Positions 9,451-17,456 of a stretch of DNA of 64,000 nucleotides are shown in pieces. The notes under the pieces were generated by a model. The model saw only the letters and a program-made list of their open reading frames with translations, was not told where the DNA came from and did no database searches. This DNA is from JAJVID01 sp035714085 (GTDB lineage Bacteria > Acidobacteriota > Blastocatellia > RBC074), in the NCBI GenBank assembly GCA_035714085.1, contig DASTMP010000180.1, positions 1 to 64,000 of the forward strand, written 5' to 3'. Made by a program: the position numbers and the translations under genes. Each line of letters opens with the position of its first letter. Position 1 is the stretch's first letter.

Positions 9451-10874
9451 TTCGTGCCTCCGACGGTCATCTCCGAAATTTTGATCGTCGGCAAGCCAAC
9501 GCAGACCGGGACGGATTGCCCGTCTTTGCCGCAAGTGCCCACGCCCTCATCCAGCGCGAGGTCGTTGGCCACCGCCGTAACTTTCGTCAAGGCGTCAGGG
9601 CCGTTGCCGATGAGGGTGGCGCCTTTGACCGGAGCAGTGACCTTGCCGTCTTCGATCAGGTAGGCCTCGGTCGCGCTGAAAACGAATTTGCCGTTGGTGA
9701 TGTCGACCTGGCCGCCGCCGAATTGCACGGCGTATAGACCGCGTTTGACCGAACGAATTATATCGTCGGAAGCGCTCGCGCCGTTGAGCAGGTAAGTGTT
9801 GGTCATTCGGGGCATGGGCATGTGGCGGTAGCTCTCGCGCCGCCCGTTGCCAGTCAAGCTCGCCCTGGTCAGCCGCGAACTCAGCTTGTCCTGCAAATAG
9901 CCTCGCAAGACGCCGTTTTCGATCAGCACGGTCTGCGAAGTCGGATTGCCTTCGTCGTCTATATTGAGCGAGCCGCGACGGTTCGGAATCACGCCGTCGT
10001 CCACCACGGTGCAGAGTTCGCTCGCGACCTTTTGACCGATCAGGCCGGAAAAGGCCGACATGCCTTTGCGGTTGAAATCGGCTTCGAGACCGTGCCCGAC
10101 CGCTTCGTGCAGCAGCACGCCGGGCCACCCCGGTCCCAGCACGACCTCCATCGAACCTGCGGGCGCATCCTGCGCTTCCAATTGAACAATCGCCTGGCGC
10201 GCGGCCTCGTCGGCGTAATGATCGAGCAGTTGGTCGCTGAAGAAATCCATCCCGACGCGCCCGCCCCCACCTGAAACGCCGGATTGCAAGTTGCCGTCGT
10301 CATCGGCGATGCACATCACGCGCATTCGCGCCAGCGGCTGCGTGTCGCCGATCAACTTGCCTTCGGAAGTAGCGATCAGAACGACCTTGAATTCGTCCGC
10401 GAGGCTCACCTGCGACTCGCGGATTCGCCGGTCGAACGCGCGCGACTTCCGGTCAATTCGATTGAGCAGTTCGATCTTGCCGGGCAGCGGCTCGTCGTCG
10501 ATTAATTGCGCAACGGGATAAAGATCATGCGGGGAACGGCTCGATGAAACGTTGACCGGGCCGACGCCGGACCTGCTCTGCGCGATGTGCGCCGCGGTCA
10601 GGGCGGCCTTGCGTATCGCGGCGACGTCAATCTCGTCGCAGTAAGCGTAGCCCGTCTTTTCGCCTGAAATCACCCGCACGCCGACGCCTTGCCGCGCCGC
10701 GCGATTGGCCGATTTGACGATCTGTTCTTCAAGGTTCAGTGAGTTGAGCGTCGTGTATTCAAAGTACAGGTCAGCGTAATCGCCCCCCCGCGACAACGCG
10801 ACGCCGAGCAAGGATTCGATGTCTGAAATGGAGATGTTGAATTTCCCGGTAAAAAACTTGATCGGTTCGATCAT
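9447..10874 (-). CDS. tldD: TldD-like metalloprotease
   Basis: The 475-residue zinc protease subunit. The catalytic motif HEAVGH is at about residues 256-261, in the context GVLLHEAVGHGLEAD, as in TldD. The N-terminal domain has GVGVRVISGEKTGYA and the C-terminus ends with a metal- and substrate-surrounding beta domain. The ATG at 10874 (MIEPIKFF) is preferred because GAAGG precedes it and the longer in-frame start overlaps ubiE. It is followed by pmbA with a 4-base overlap, so both subunits are made together. The physiological substrate is not evident; no peptide precursor gene was found nearby. Confidence 0.92.
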   Translation of the reverse strand: MIEPIKFFTGKFNISISDIESLLGVALSRGGDYADLYFEYTTLNSLNLEEQIVKSANRAARQGVGVRVISGEKTGYAYCDEIDVAAIRKAALTAAHIAQSRSGVGPVNVSSSRSPHDLYPVAQLIDDEPLPGKIELLNRIDRKSRAFDRRIRESQVSLADEFKVVLIATSEGKLIGDTQPLARMRVMCIADDDGNLQSGVSGGGGRVGMDFFSDQLLDHYADEAARQAIVQLEAQDAPAGSMEVVLGPGWPGVLLHEAVGHGLEADFNRKGMSAFSGLIGQKVASELCTVVDDGVIPNRRGSLNIDDEGNPTSQTVLIENGVLRGYLQDKLSSRLTRASLTGNGRRESYRHMPMPRMTNTYLLNGASASDDIIRSVKRGLYAVQFGGGQVDITNGKFVFSATEAYLIEDGKVTAPVKGATLIGNGPDALTKVTAVANDLALDEGVGTCGKDGQSVPVCVGLPTIKISEMTVGGTK

Positions 10875-10890
10875 AACTGTGCCTTCGCTT

Positions 10891-11658
10891 TCACATTCGT
10901 TCGCCAAGATGCAACGCGGCGACGCCGCCGGTCAAATTATGGTAACGCACGTTCGCATACCCGATTTCACGCATCATCTCGGCCAACCTCTTCTGGTCGG
11001 GAAACGCGCGCGTCGACGCGGGCAGATAGCGATACGCGCCGTCGGAGCCTGAAAAAAGAGAACCAATGTGGGGAAGAATGTTATGAAAGTAAAACTCAAA
11101 AGCCTGGCGGAAGACCGGGATCACGGGGCGCGAAAATTCCAGCGCCGCCGCGCGTCCGCCCGGTTTGAGCACGCGCAAAATCTCCGCCAACCCACCTTCG
11201 ACGTGTTCCAGGTTTCGCAAACCGAAAGCGATGGTCACGACGTCGAAACTGTGATCGGCGAAAGGCAGTCGCAACGCGTCCCCCTCGGCGAGGAAGGCGC
11301 GCCGGACATGTTTGGTCTTGATCTTATCATTTCCGATGACGAGCATCGGGTGGCAAAAGTCGCAGCCGACGACGCGCGCGTATTTTTCCAGTTCGAGCGT
11401 CAGATTGGCGGCGCCGCAGCACAAATCGAGCGCAATCGCGTCCGGACGCGAGAGCGCGTCCTTCAGCTTTTTAACCGTAAAGCGCCGCCAGAGCCTGTCG
11501 ACATTGATCGAGAGCAAGTGGTTGAGCCTGTCGTAACTGGGCGCGATCTCGGCGAACATAGCGCGCACCGCCCGGGCTTTGCCGGGCGCGTTCAACTCTG
11601 GGCTGGGCGTTGCGACGCGCGATGTCTCGATCTCGATTTGTTCAACAGGTAAGGGCAT
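10891..11658 (-). CDS. menG: Demethylmenaquinone methyltransferase
   Basis: SAM-dependent class I methyltransferase of the UbiE/MenG family making menaquinone from demethylmenaquinone. The 255-residue protein has the SAM-binding motif I (DLCCGAANL), the family sequence FGLRNLEHV and RVLKPGGRAAALEFSRP. The N-terminal ~25 residues are a variable extension before VRAMFAEIAPSYD. Since Acidobacteriota usually use menaquinone, MenG is favoured over a dual UbiE role. It lies 16 bp upstream of tldD on the same strand, so the three genes may form one transcript. Confidence 0.93.
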   Translation of the reverse strand: MPLPVEQIEIETSRVATPSPELNAPGKARAVRAMFAEIAPSYDRLNHLLSINVDRLWRRFTVKKLKDALSRPDAIALDLCCGAANLTLELEKYARVVGCDFCHPMLVIGNDKIKTKHVRRAFLAEGDALRLPFADHSFDVVTIAFGLRNLEHVEGGLAEILRVLKPGGRAAALEFSRPVIPVFRQAFEFYFHNILPHIGSLFSGSDGAYRYLPASTRAFPDQKRLAEMMREIGYANVRYHNLTGGVAALHLGERM

Positions 11659-11753
11659 ACGTGGACTTCATATCTCAGATCTCAAATTGGATGCATGCTG
11701 ACTCACATCTCGCTCATTCTTTTCGGGCGCCGAAAATGATCGGACCGCGAGCG

Positions 11754-13157
11754 TTACGGATTCGATTTGAAATTTTCGTTGACCCGTCCAAGCGCCACGA
11801 CGGTTATCGCATTGGCGTCGAAGAGGCGCTTTGCAATGCGCTGCACGTCGGCGGCGGTGATCTTTTCAATGGACTCTTTGACGGTCAGCGGATAATTTTT
11901 CGGCGACCTGAAGATCTCAATTTCGCGCAGGTAGTCTTCGACCGAACGCGCGGCATGCTCTTCCGCCAGGCCCGATTTCGCGGCCGCAAGCTCTTCGGAT
12001 GAAACAGCGGTCGTGACGAGCGACGCAAAACTCTCGGTCGCTTTCCGTGAGAACGCGGACGCCTGGTCGGCGGGAATTGTCGCCGAGAAGTAGAACGGTC
12101 CCGACAAGAGGCGGCGCGGCGACTGGGCCGTGAAACTTCCTCCGATTGATTCAGCTTCGCGTTTCAGCCTCGCGTTCAAAATCCTGGCCAGCGCTTCGGC
12201 GCCGAGAAAATCCGGGTCGGCGCTTCTGAATCCGATCATCCCTCCGCGCAATTCGACGTTTGGCGCGTCGGGAACCTCGACTTTGACCAATTTCAAATTG
12301 ACGATCTGCGCCGGCTGCCGGAAGGTGGCCGGGATGATCTGGCCCTTTGCCCATCCGCCGAAGAAGGCTTTAAACGGCCTCATTGCCCGGTCGTGCGTGA
12401 TGTTTCCGACCACGATGATCGAAACGTTGTTCGCAATGTAAAAGCGTTTGAGAAAATCATAGACGTCGGCTTGCTTAATTCCAGACACGGAGCCTTCGCC
12501 GCCGTCTACGTGATGGCCGTAAGGATGATCGCCGTAGACTGCATTGAAGAAGGCTTCGTCGGCATGTTCAGCCTGAGTCGGCTTGATAGATTTTACTTTC
12601 TCCAGTAGCTCCTGATGCGCGCGTTTGAAGGCGTCAGGCCGGACGTTTTCGACGACCAGCAGGCGCGCCAGAATTTCAAAGACGGCGTCGAAATTGCTCG
12701 CCGGAGTTTCGATGTGAAACCATGTCGTATCCCAGTTCAATCCCCAATCGATCTTCGCCTGCAGCGATTCGATTTCTTCTTTCAACTGCGGATTGACGGC
12801 GAGCAGCGTCTCCTGGGTGAGGGCCGCCAGTCCGGTTTTACCCGCTAGATCAAACATAGCGCCGGCTCGAATAATCAGGTCGCATTTCACATTCGCGTCA
12901 CTGGCGCGTTCGAGCGTAATGATCTGCAACCCGTTGAGCAAGTTGTCGCGGCGAACGTTGCTGTAAGGCGTCGGCGGAATGACCGCGGGGACAGGAGGAT
13001 TCTTATCCTTGTCCTTATCCTTATCCTTGTCCTTGTCTTTTTTTTGCTGCGCGTCATTTTTGTCGCTGTCTTTCTTTTGCGGGACGGCGAGCGGGGCCAG
13101 AACGCCGATCAACAGAAGACTGCAAGAGACGAGTGAGAGTGGTTTCGAGAATCGCAT
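11754..13157 (-). CDS. Exported M16-family (insulinase-like) protein without the zinc motif
   Basis: A signal peptide (residues 1-~25) is followed by a striking Lys/Asp run (KDKDKDKDKDKDK, about residues 41-55) and then a two-domain M16 peptidase fold. The usual HxxEH zinc motif should fall near GKTGLAALTQETLL but no histidines are present, so this is a non-catalytic member like the alpha subunits of processing peptidases. Such proteins normally pair with a catalytic M16 partner; none is in the window. The Asp/Lys tract comes from tandem hexanucleotides at about 13000-13050. The protein is 467 residues long. Confidence 0.85.
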   Translation of the reverse strand: MRFSKPLSLVSCSLLLIGVLAPLAVPQKKDSDKNDAQQKKDKDKDKDKDKDKNPPVPAVIPPTPYSNVRRDNLLNGLQIITLERASDANVKCDLIIRAGAMFDLAGKTGLAALTQETLLAVNPQLKEEIESLQAKIDWGLNWDTTWFHIETPASNFDAVFEILARLLVVENVRPDAFKRAHQELLEKVKSIKPTQAEHADEAFFNAVYGDHPYGHHVDGGEGSVSGIKQADVYDFLKRFYIANNVSIIVVGNITHDRAMRPFKAFFGGWAKGQIIPATFRQPAQIVNLKLVKVEVPDAPNVELRGGMIGFRSADPDFLGAEALARILNARLKREAESIGGSFTAQSPRRLLSGPFYFSATIPADQASAFSRKATESFASLVTTAVSSEELAAAKSGLAEEHAARSVEDYLREIEIFRSPKNYPLTVKESIEKITAADVQRIAKRLFDANAITVVALGRVNENFKSNP

Positions 13158-13297
13158 AATCGTGATTTCCTGGGAGTGAAATTGGAACAGAAAGTGTATC
13201 CGCGCGTCGAATGACCGTCAACCAATCAGATTAGCCACAAAGAAGGAGGGAGCGACGGAGCGAATGGGAGAAGAGCGCCGCTTTCTGTCCCATTCTC

Positions 13298-13334
13298 CTT
13301 GTCGCCTCGTCGCCCCGTCGCCTTGTCGCCTGCC
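13298..13334. repeat. Single-arm GTCGCC-type low-complexity repeat after dppC
   Basis: A run of GTCGCC(T/C)(C/T)GTC... units directly follows the dppC stop codon. The same unit forms both arms of the inverted repeats at 47084-47196 and 55479-55601. Here only one arm is recognisable, so this may be a degenerate copy. Confidence 0.6.
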
Positions 13335-14162
13335 TCACTGCCGTTTCTGCTTCGGATCGAGCCATTCTCGCAGGCCGTCGCCGACGAAGTTGAAAGCCAT
13401 TACCGTGAGCATCACCGCGAGTCCGGGAAAGATGAGCAGGTGCGGCGCGACGCGCAAGAAACTGCGCGCGTCGTTGAGCATCACTCCCCAACTCGGGGCG
13501 GGAGGCGGCACGCCGAGTCCCAGAAAACTCAAGCTCGCTTCCGCGAGGACGGCGCCAGCCATCCCCAAGCTCGCCTGCACGATCATCGGCTGGATCGCGT
13601 TAGGTAGAATATGGAGAACGATGACCCTGAGATCGCTTGCGCCCAGCGCTCGCGCCGCCGTGGCGAAATCGAGTTCGCGTACTTTTAGCGCCTGCCCACG
13701 CATCAGTCGCGCGTATCCCACCCAGCCGATCACCGATAGCGCGAGGATCAGGTTGTTCAGACTAGGGCCGAGAAACGCGACCATCGCGATGGCCAGCAGA
13801 ATGCTCGGGAAGGGAAGAAAAACGTTGAACAGAAAACCGGAGAGGAAGCGATCCACCCATCCGCCGTAATAGCCAGATATCGCGCCGATGATCGTTCCGA
13901 TGACAGTCGAGATCAAGACCACCGACACCCCGACCCGCATCGAAATCCGCGCGCCATAAATCACCCGCGACAGGACGTCGCGTCCCAGATCATCGCGCCC
14001 GAAGAAGTATTCGCGTGTGGGCTTCAGCCGCTCTTCGGTCGGCAGGCCGCTCTCGAGCCGGGTTTGCTCGCGCGGATCGAAAGGCGCGAGCAATGGGGCA
14101 AAGACCGCGACGAAGAGGAAGACGGAAATGATGACCAAGCCGACTTTACCTAGACGATTCAT
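13335..14162 (-). CDS. Peptide/nickel-type ABC transporter permease, DppC-like
   Basis: The 275-residue inner-membrane permease has a single N-terminal anchor helix, a periplasmic loop, and five further helices. The cytoplasmic EAA loop that docks on the ATPase reads around ARALGASDLRVIVLHILPNA. It is coupled to the DppB-like gene upstream (4-bp gap). No substrate-binding protein or ATPase gene is adjacent, so the transporter must be completed by genes elsewhere. Substrate (di- or oligopeptide, nickel) cannot be inferred from permeases alone. Confidence 0.9.
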   Translation of the reverse strand: MNRLGKVGLVIISVFLFVAVFAPLLAPFDPREQTRLESGLPTEERLKPTREYFFGRDDLGRDVLSRVIYGARISMRVGVSVVLISTVIGTIIGAISGYYGGWVDRFLSGFLFNVFLPFPSILLAIAMVAFLGPSLNNLILALSVIGWVGYARLMRGQALKVRELDFATAARALGASDLRVIVLHILPNAIQPMIVQASLGMAGAVLAEASLSFLGLGVPPPAPSWGVMLNDARSFLRVAPHLLIFPGLAVMLTVMAFNFVGDGLREWLDPKQKRQ

Positions 14163-14166
14163 ATAA

Positions 14167-15099
14167 CTATTCGACCTTGATTCTGGGATCGAGCAGCCGA
14201 TATGCGAAATCCGTAAGAAAATTGGCTACGATGTATGTGATCGCGATCATCAGGATGCAGCCTTGAACCATCGGATAATCGCGCGAATTGATGGCTTCAA
14301 CTGTCAAACGCCCGATGCCCGGCCAACTGAAGATTACTTCGGTGATAATGGCGCCGGCCAGCAGCACGCCGAATTGCAATCCGATTACCGTGACAACCGG
14401 GATCAACCCGTTTTTCATGACGTGCTTATAAATCACCTGTCGCTCGTTCAACCCCTTCGCGCGAGCTGTCCTCACGTAATCTTCGCCCAACTCCTCGATC
14501 ACACTCGAACGTACCATGCGGGTCAGGAACGCCGCCAGCGGCGCCCCCATCGTGATCGCGGGCAGGATCAGGTACTCCGGTCCGAATCGGCCCGAAACAG
14601 GCAAGAGATTGAGCTTGATAGCGAACAGGTAAATCATCAACGGCCCGAGCACGAATCCGGGCGCGCTGATGCCGAGCAACGCCGCGACGGACGCGATGTT
14701 GTCCGGCGCTTTGCCCTGGTTCGTGCCCGCCGTAACGCCGAGCGGGAGGGCGACGAGGATTGCGAAGGCGAGTCCGGCCAGAGCCAGTTCGATCGTCGCC
14801 GGATAACGTCCCATGATTTTTTCGAGGACGTGGTCAGAAGGATTGATCAAACTCACGCCGAGATCGCCTTGCAGAACTCCGCGCCAGTAATTGACGTATT
14901 GCCGGGAGAGCGGCTGGTCCATACCGAGCTTATGCTTCAACTCATTGACTTGCTGTTCGGTCGCGTTGTCGCCGAGCGCGTTCCGCACTGGATCGCCGGG
15001 AACGATATGAATTAACAGAAATACGAGTGTGACTACGGCCCATACTACTGGCGCCACAAATAACAGGCGCTTCGCCAGGGCGGTGATGACGTTTCGCAT
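14167..15099 (-). CDS. Peptide/nickel-type ABC transporter permease, DppB-like
   Basis: The 310-residue permease of the DppB type has a first helix at residues ~10-30 followed by the conserved HIVPGDPVRNALG, five more helices, and an EAA loop near RTARAKGLNERQVIYKHVMKNG. The ATG at 15099 (MRNVITAL) fits the family's normal N-terminus; an in-frame start at 15165 adds 22 residues without support. No strong ribosome-binding site is visible for either. Pairs with the DppC-like gene downstream. Confidence 0.9.
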   Translation of the reverse strand: MRNVITALAKRLLFVAPVVWAVVTLVFLLIHIVPGDPVRNALGDNATEQQVNELKHKLGMDQPLSRQYVNYWRGVLQGDLGVSLINPSDHVLEKIMGRYPATIELALAGLAFAILVALPLGVTAGTNQGKAPDNIASVAALLGISAPGFVLGPLMIYLFAIKLNLLPVSGRFGPEYLILPAITMGAPLAAFLTRMVRSSVIEELGEDYVRTARAKGLNERQVIYKHVMKNGLIPVVTVIGLQFGVLLAGAIITEVIFSWPGIGRLTVEAINSRDYPMVQGCILMIAITYIVANFLTDFAYRLLDPRIKVE

Positions 15100-15463
15100 G
15101 CGCTCAATGATACCAGAGAATAGCAAGTAAACCATTGTCTCCAATTGTTGACGTGGATATCCCAAAATGGCACACTTTGGAGGCCGAACCGGGTAAATAT
15201 TTCAATCTGCCTTTGAACGTTCTGATTACGCTTTAGAATTGCCTTTCGAACACCTAGTAGGCAAATAGATCAGTATCCCTTTGCAAGGGGGTTGATTATC
15301 TTTCGTTCCGTCGTTGGATCGTTCACATATCTTAAAGAGATTTACAGATTATGGCGCTCCAAAGCAACTTATGGCATTCATGTTGCGTCTGAACGCGCAT
15401 TACAGAAGGAAAAGATTAAGAAATTTACCGAATCGGACTTTGAAAAGAGAGGAACGGACGACA
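15100..15463. other. AT-richer intergenic stretch before a small orphan gene
   Basis: Noticeably more A/T-rich than flanking DNA. Two overlapping short reading frames cross it (starting at 15292 and 15314) but neither has a convincing ribosome-binding site or recognisable protein. I see no RNA gene or clear promoter. Confidence 0.4.
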
Positions 15464-15796
15464 ATGATCAAAAAGACTGGCGATTTAGCTCTGGCGGCGG
15501 GAACTGATGAAGTGATCGCCGTAAACAACGCCAAGAGTGATGATCTGGCGATTGAAGATAAGGCCATGTCCGTTGAGCATCCCGAGTTACAGGAGAAGGT
15601 CAATTCAGTAATTCATGAATGGCTGACCGATATGTGGCTTTTGACTACCGGTGAGCAGATTAACGCTGACTCTACTCCCCATAAGAAGCATAACGGACGT
15701 CCTCTGGCCATTGTTTGCGACGGCCAGATGAAGCTGACGGAATCAAAACCAAGCACGCTTAACGCCTTACGCGCGGTTGGCATTGAAATGTCATAA
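15464..15796 (+). CDS. Hypothetical small protein (orphan region)
   Basis: The 110-residue soluble protein starts MIKKTGDLAL. The ATG at 15464 is preferred to an upstream in-frame ATG at 15314 because GAGAGGAAC lies about 6 bases before it. No family is recognised; the middle is acidic and the C-terminal half contains IVCDGQMKL. A terminator hairpin follows at 15829-15866, supporting a real transcription unit. Base composition is more A/T-rich than the surroundings, hinting at acquisition. Confidence 0.5.
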   Translation: MIKKTGDLALAAGTDEVIAVNNAKSDDLAIEDKAMSVEHPELQEKVNSVIHEWLTDMWLLTTGEQINADSTPHKKHNGRPLAIVCDGQMKLTESKPSTLNALRAVGIEMS

Positions 15797-15828
15797 AGGC
15801 CATTGGCAAGAGTTTTTCTGTGGTTTTT

Positions 15829-15866
15829 AGGGATTGACAGCAATGAGCCTGCTCAATCCCTTTTTT
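15829..15866 (+). terminator. Rho-independent terminator
   Basis: The stem AGGGATTGA/TCAATCCC(T) with a 15-base interior is followed by TTTTTT. It lies 33 bp after the stop of the small gene at 15464-15796 and overlaps the end of the opposite-strand gene at 15866. Confidence 0.75.
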
Positions 15867-16117
15867 CATCCCTTATTCTTCCGCAATCGGATGATGCGCA
15901 ACACTTCTCCCGTATGATTCGGGGTCGCCTTGTTGAGCACCGTGTGCTGAATCGTGATCAGCAATTGATCATCCCGGCCTCGGAAGCGTCCGGTCAACGG
16001 ATGATTGCCGGTTTGGACAACCACGCCTTCCCGCACCATGCTCCAGAATTGCTTCTGGGTTATCCAGTATTCCTTACCGTCGTTGCATATGATCAGGGCA
16101 GTTTTTTTAACATTCAT
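15866..16117 (-). CDS. Hypothetical small protein (orphan region)
   Basis: The 83-residue protein, MNVKKTALIICNDGKEYW..., is basic with a predicted beta-rich core (GVVVQTGNHPLTGRF, LLITIQHTVL). No family is recognised. The internal ATG at 16117 is chosen because the segment before it reads as non-protein-like; a longer frame opens at 16219. The ribosome-binding site is weak. It is convergent with the neighbouring small gene, both in an A/T-richer pocket between the dpp and aro genes. Confidence 0.4.
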   Translation of the reverse strand: MNVKKTALIICNDGKEYWITQKQFWSMVREGVVVQTGNHPLTGRFRGRDDQLLITIQHTVLNKATPNHTGEVLRIIRLRKNKG

Positions 16118-16251
16118 ATTTGTCCGACTGTCAGTGAATTGGCAATAGCCGCTTGTTTTCAATTCTTTTCGACCAAAGTGATCATGTGGCGTTCCCACGC
16201 TAGCGCGGCATTGTGTCACGGCGATAGGCGCTCGGCAAGAAGATAATCTGG

Positions 16252-16342
16252 TATCGAAGATAGAAGGTTGAGGATAGAGGATCGCCTAAGGCGCGCCGGT
16301 CGCGATCTTCGATCCTCAATCCTCAATCCTCGATCTTCGACC
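16252..16342. repeat. Inverted low-complexity repeat, GGATAGAGGATCG / CGATCCTCAATCC family
   Basis: A left arm made of GAAGATAGAAGGTTGAGGAT-like units and a right arm of ATCCTCAATCCTCGATCTTC-like units flank a GC-rich loop. The repeat runs into the 3' end of aroF, whose last residues (SKIED) and stop codon are encoded by it. Related arms occur at 24545-24624 and 43183-43269. Confidence 0.8.
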
Positions 16343-17348
16343 CTCTGCGCAGCCCAATGTAAGGCTCGATTTCGCGCATCATCGAGGCGAATTCTTCAAA
16401 CCTCAGCGATTGAGGCCCGTCCGACCATGCTTCTTCAGGGCGGGGATGGACTTCGGCCATCAAACCATCGGCGCCGACGGCGACTGCAGCCTTTGCCAGT
16501 GGACGAACCAGACTGCGTTTACCAGTGGCGTGGCTCGGATCGATGATCACGGGAAGGTAAGTCAATTCGTTCAGCAGCGGGACAGCCGCAATGTCCAGAG
16601 TGTTGCGTGTGGCTGTTTCGAACGTGCGAATGCCACGCTCGCATAACATCACGTTCGGATTGCCATGCGTCACGATGTATTCCGCCGAGAGCAGGAATTC
16701 TTTGATTGTCGCCGACAATCCGCGCTTCAGCATGACCGGCCTCGAGACCTCGCCCAGCTTTTTGAGCAGCGCGAAATTTTGCATATTGCGCGCGCCGATC
16801 TGCAGTATGTCAGCGTACTCCGCCACCAGTTCGACATCCTCGGTATCGAGAACCTCGGTAATGACTTTCAATCCTGTGCGTTTGCGGGCTTCGGCCAGGA
16901 GCTTCAGCCCTTCTTCGGCGAGTCCCTGGAAATCATAGGGCGAAGTGCGAGGCTTGTAGGCTCCGCCGCGAAGAATCCTGGCGCCGGAGGCCGCCACGGA
17001 CTCGGCGGTCGACATCAGTTGTTCGTGACCTTCTACCGAACACGGTCCCGCCATTACAACGAAGCCACCGTCGCCGATGACCACGTCTCCAACTCGAATC
17101 ACGCTCCTTTGCTTCTTAACTTCTTTACTGACAAGTTTAAAGGGTTGCAGGATCGGAAAGGCGTCTTCGACTCCGTCGGCTGATTTCAGGCTCTCAATGT
17201 GCTCTTTTTTGTCGCCAGGCCCTATAGCGGCAATGACGGTTCTTTCTGTCCCGCGAATTACGTGAGGCGTATATCCGAACTCGCGAATGCGGTCACAGAT
17301 GTGATTGATCTGGCCCTCTGCGGCTCCCGCTTGCATTGCTACAATCAT
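16323..17348 (-). CDS. aroF: 3-deoxy-7-phosphoheptulonate (DAHP) synthase, class I-beta with N-terminal regulatory domain
   Basis: First enzyme of the shikimate pathway, condensing PEP and erythrose 4-phosphate. The 341-residue protein has a ferredoxin-like N-terminal domain (residues 1-~70), which gives feedback control in this subclass, followed by the TIM barrel with AGPCSVEGHEQ, RGGAYKPRTSPYDFQG and IDPSHATGKRSL. The ATG at 17348 has GGAGGAAC upstream. It follows pheA by 72 bp on the same strand, so both probably answer to the Phe attenuator at 18360-18690. The last few residues are encoded by an intergenic repeat that has run into the gene. Confidence 0.95.
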   Translation of the reverse strand: MIVAMQAGAAEGQINHICDRIREFGYTPHVIRGTERTVIAAIGPGDKKEHIESLKSADGVEDAFPILQPFKLVSKEVKKQRSVIRVGDVVIGDGGFVVMAGPCSVEGHEQLMSTAESVAASGARILRGGAYKPRTSPYDFQGLAEEGLKLLAEARKRTGLKVITEVLDTEDVELVAEYADILQIGARNMQNFALLKKLGEVSRPVMLKRGLSATIKEFLLSAEYIVTHGNPNVMLCERGIRTFETATRNTLDIAAVPLLNELTYLPVIIDPSHATGKRSLVRPLAKAAVAVGADGLMAEVHPRPEEAWSDGPQSLRFEEFASMMREIEPYIGLRRGSKIED

Positions 17349-17376
17349 TTTTAAAGTTCCTCCGATAATATTGGCA

Positions 17377-17456
17377 ATGGGGAATGGGGAATAGGGAATA
17401 GGGGAAAAGAAGATACTTGCTTAGCTCCCCATTCCCCATTCCCCATTCCCCACTCC
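17377..17456. repeat. Inverted heptamer repeat, GGGGAAT / ATTCCCC
   Basis: Tandem GGGGAAT-type heptamers (left) and ATTCCCC heptamers (right) form an inverted repeat filling the pheA-aroF gap. The right arm encodes the final residues of pheA (GNGEWGMGS). The same heptamers recur at 54379-54474. Heptameric tandem repeats of similar sequence are known from filamentous cyanobacteria; relationship not established. Confidence 0.85.

Noticed and set aside
15292..15507. Short frame in the A/T-rich gap
   Set aside because: No ribosome-binding site and it overlaps another frame of similar quality; neither is supported over the start at 15464.
17377..17456. CRISPR-like array from tandem heptamers
   Set aside because: Units are 7 bp without spacers, and the two halves are inverted copies; no cas genes are nearby.
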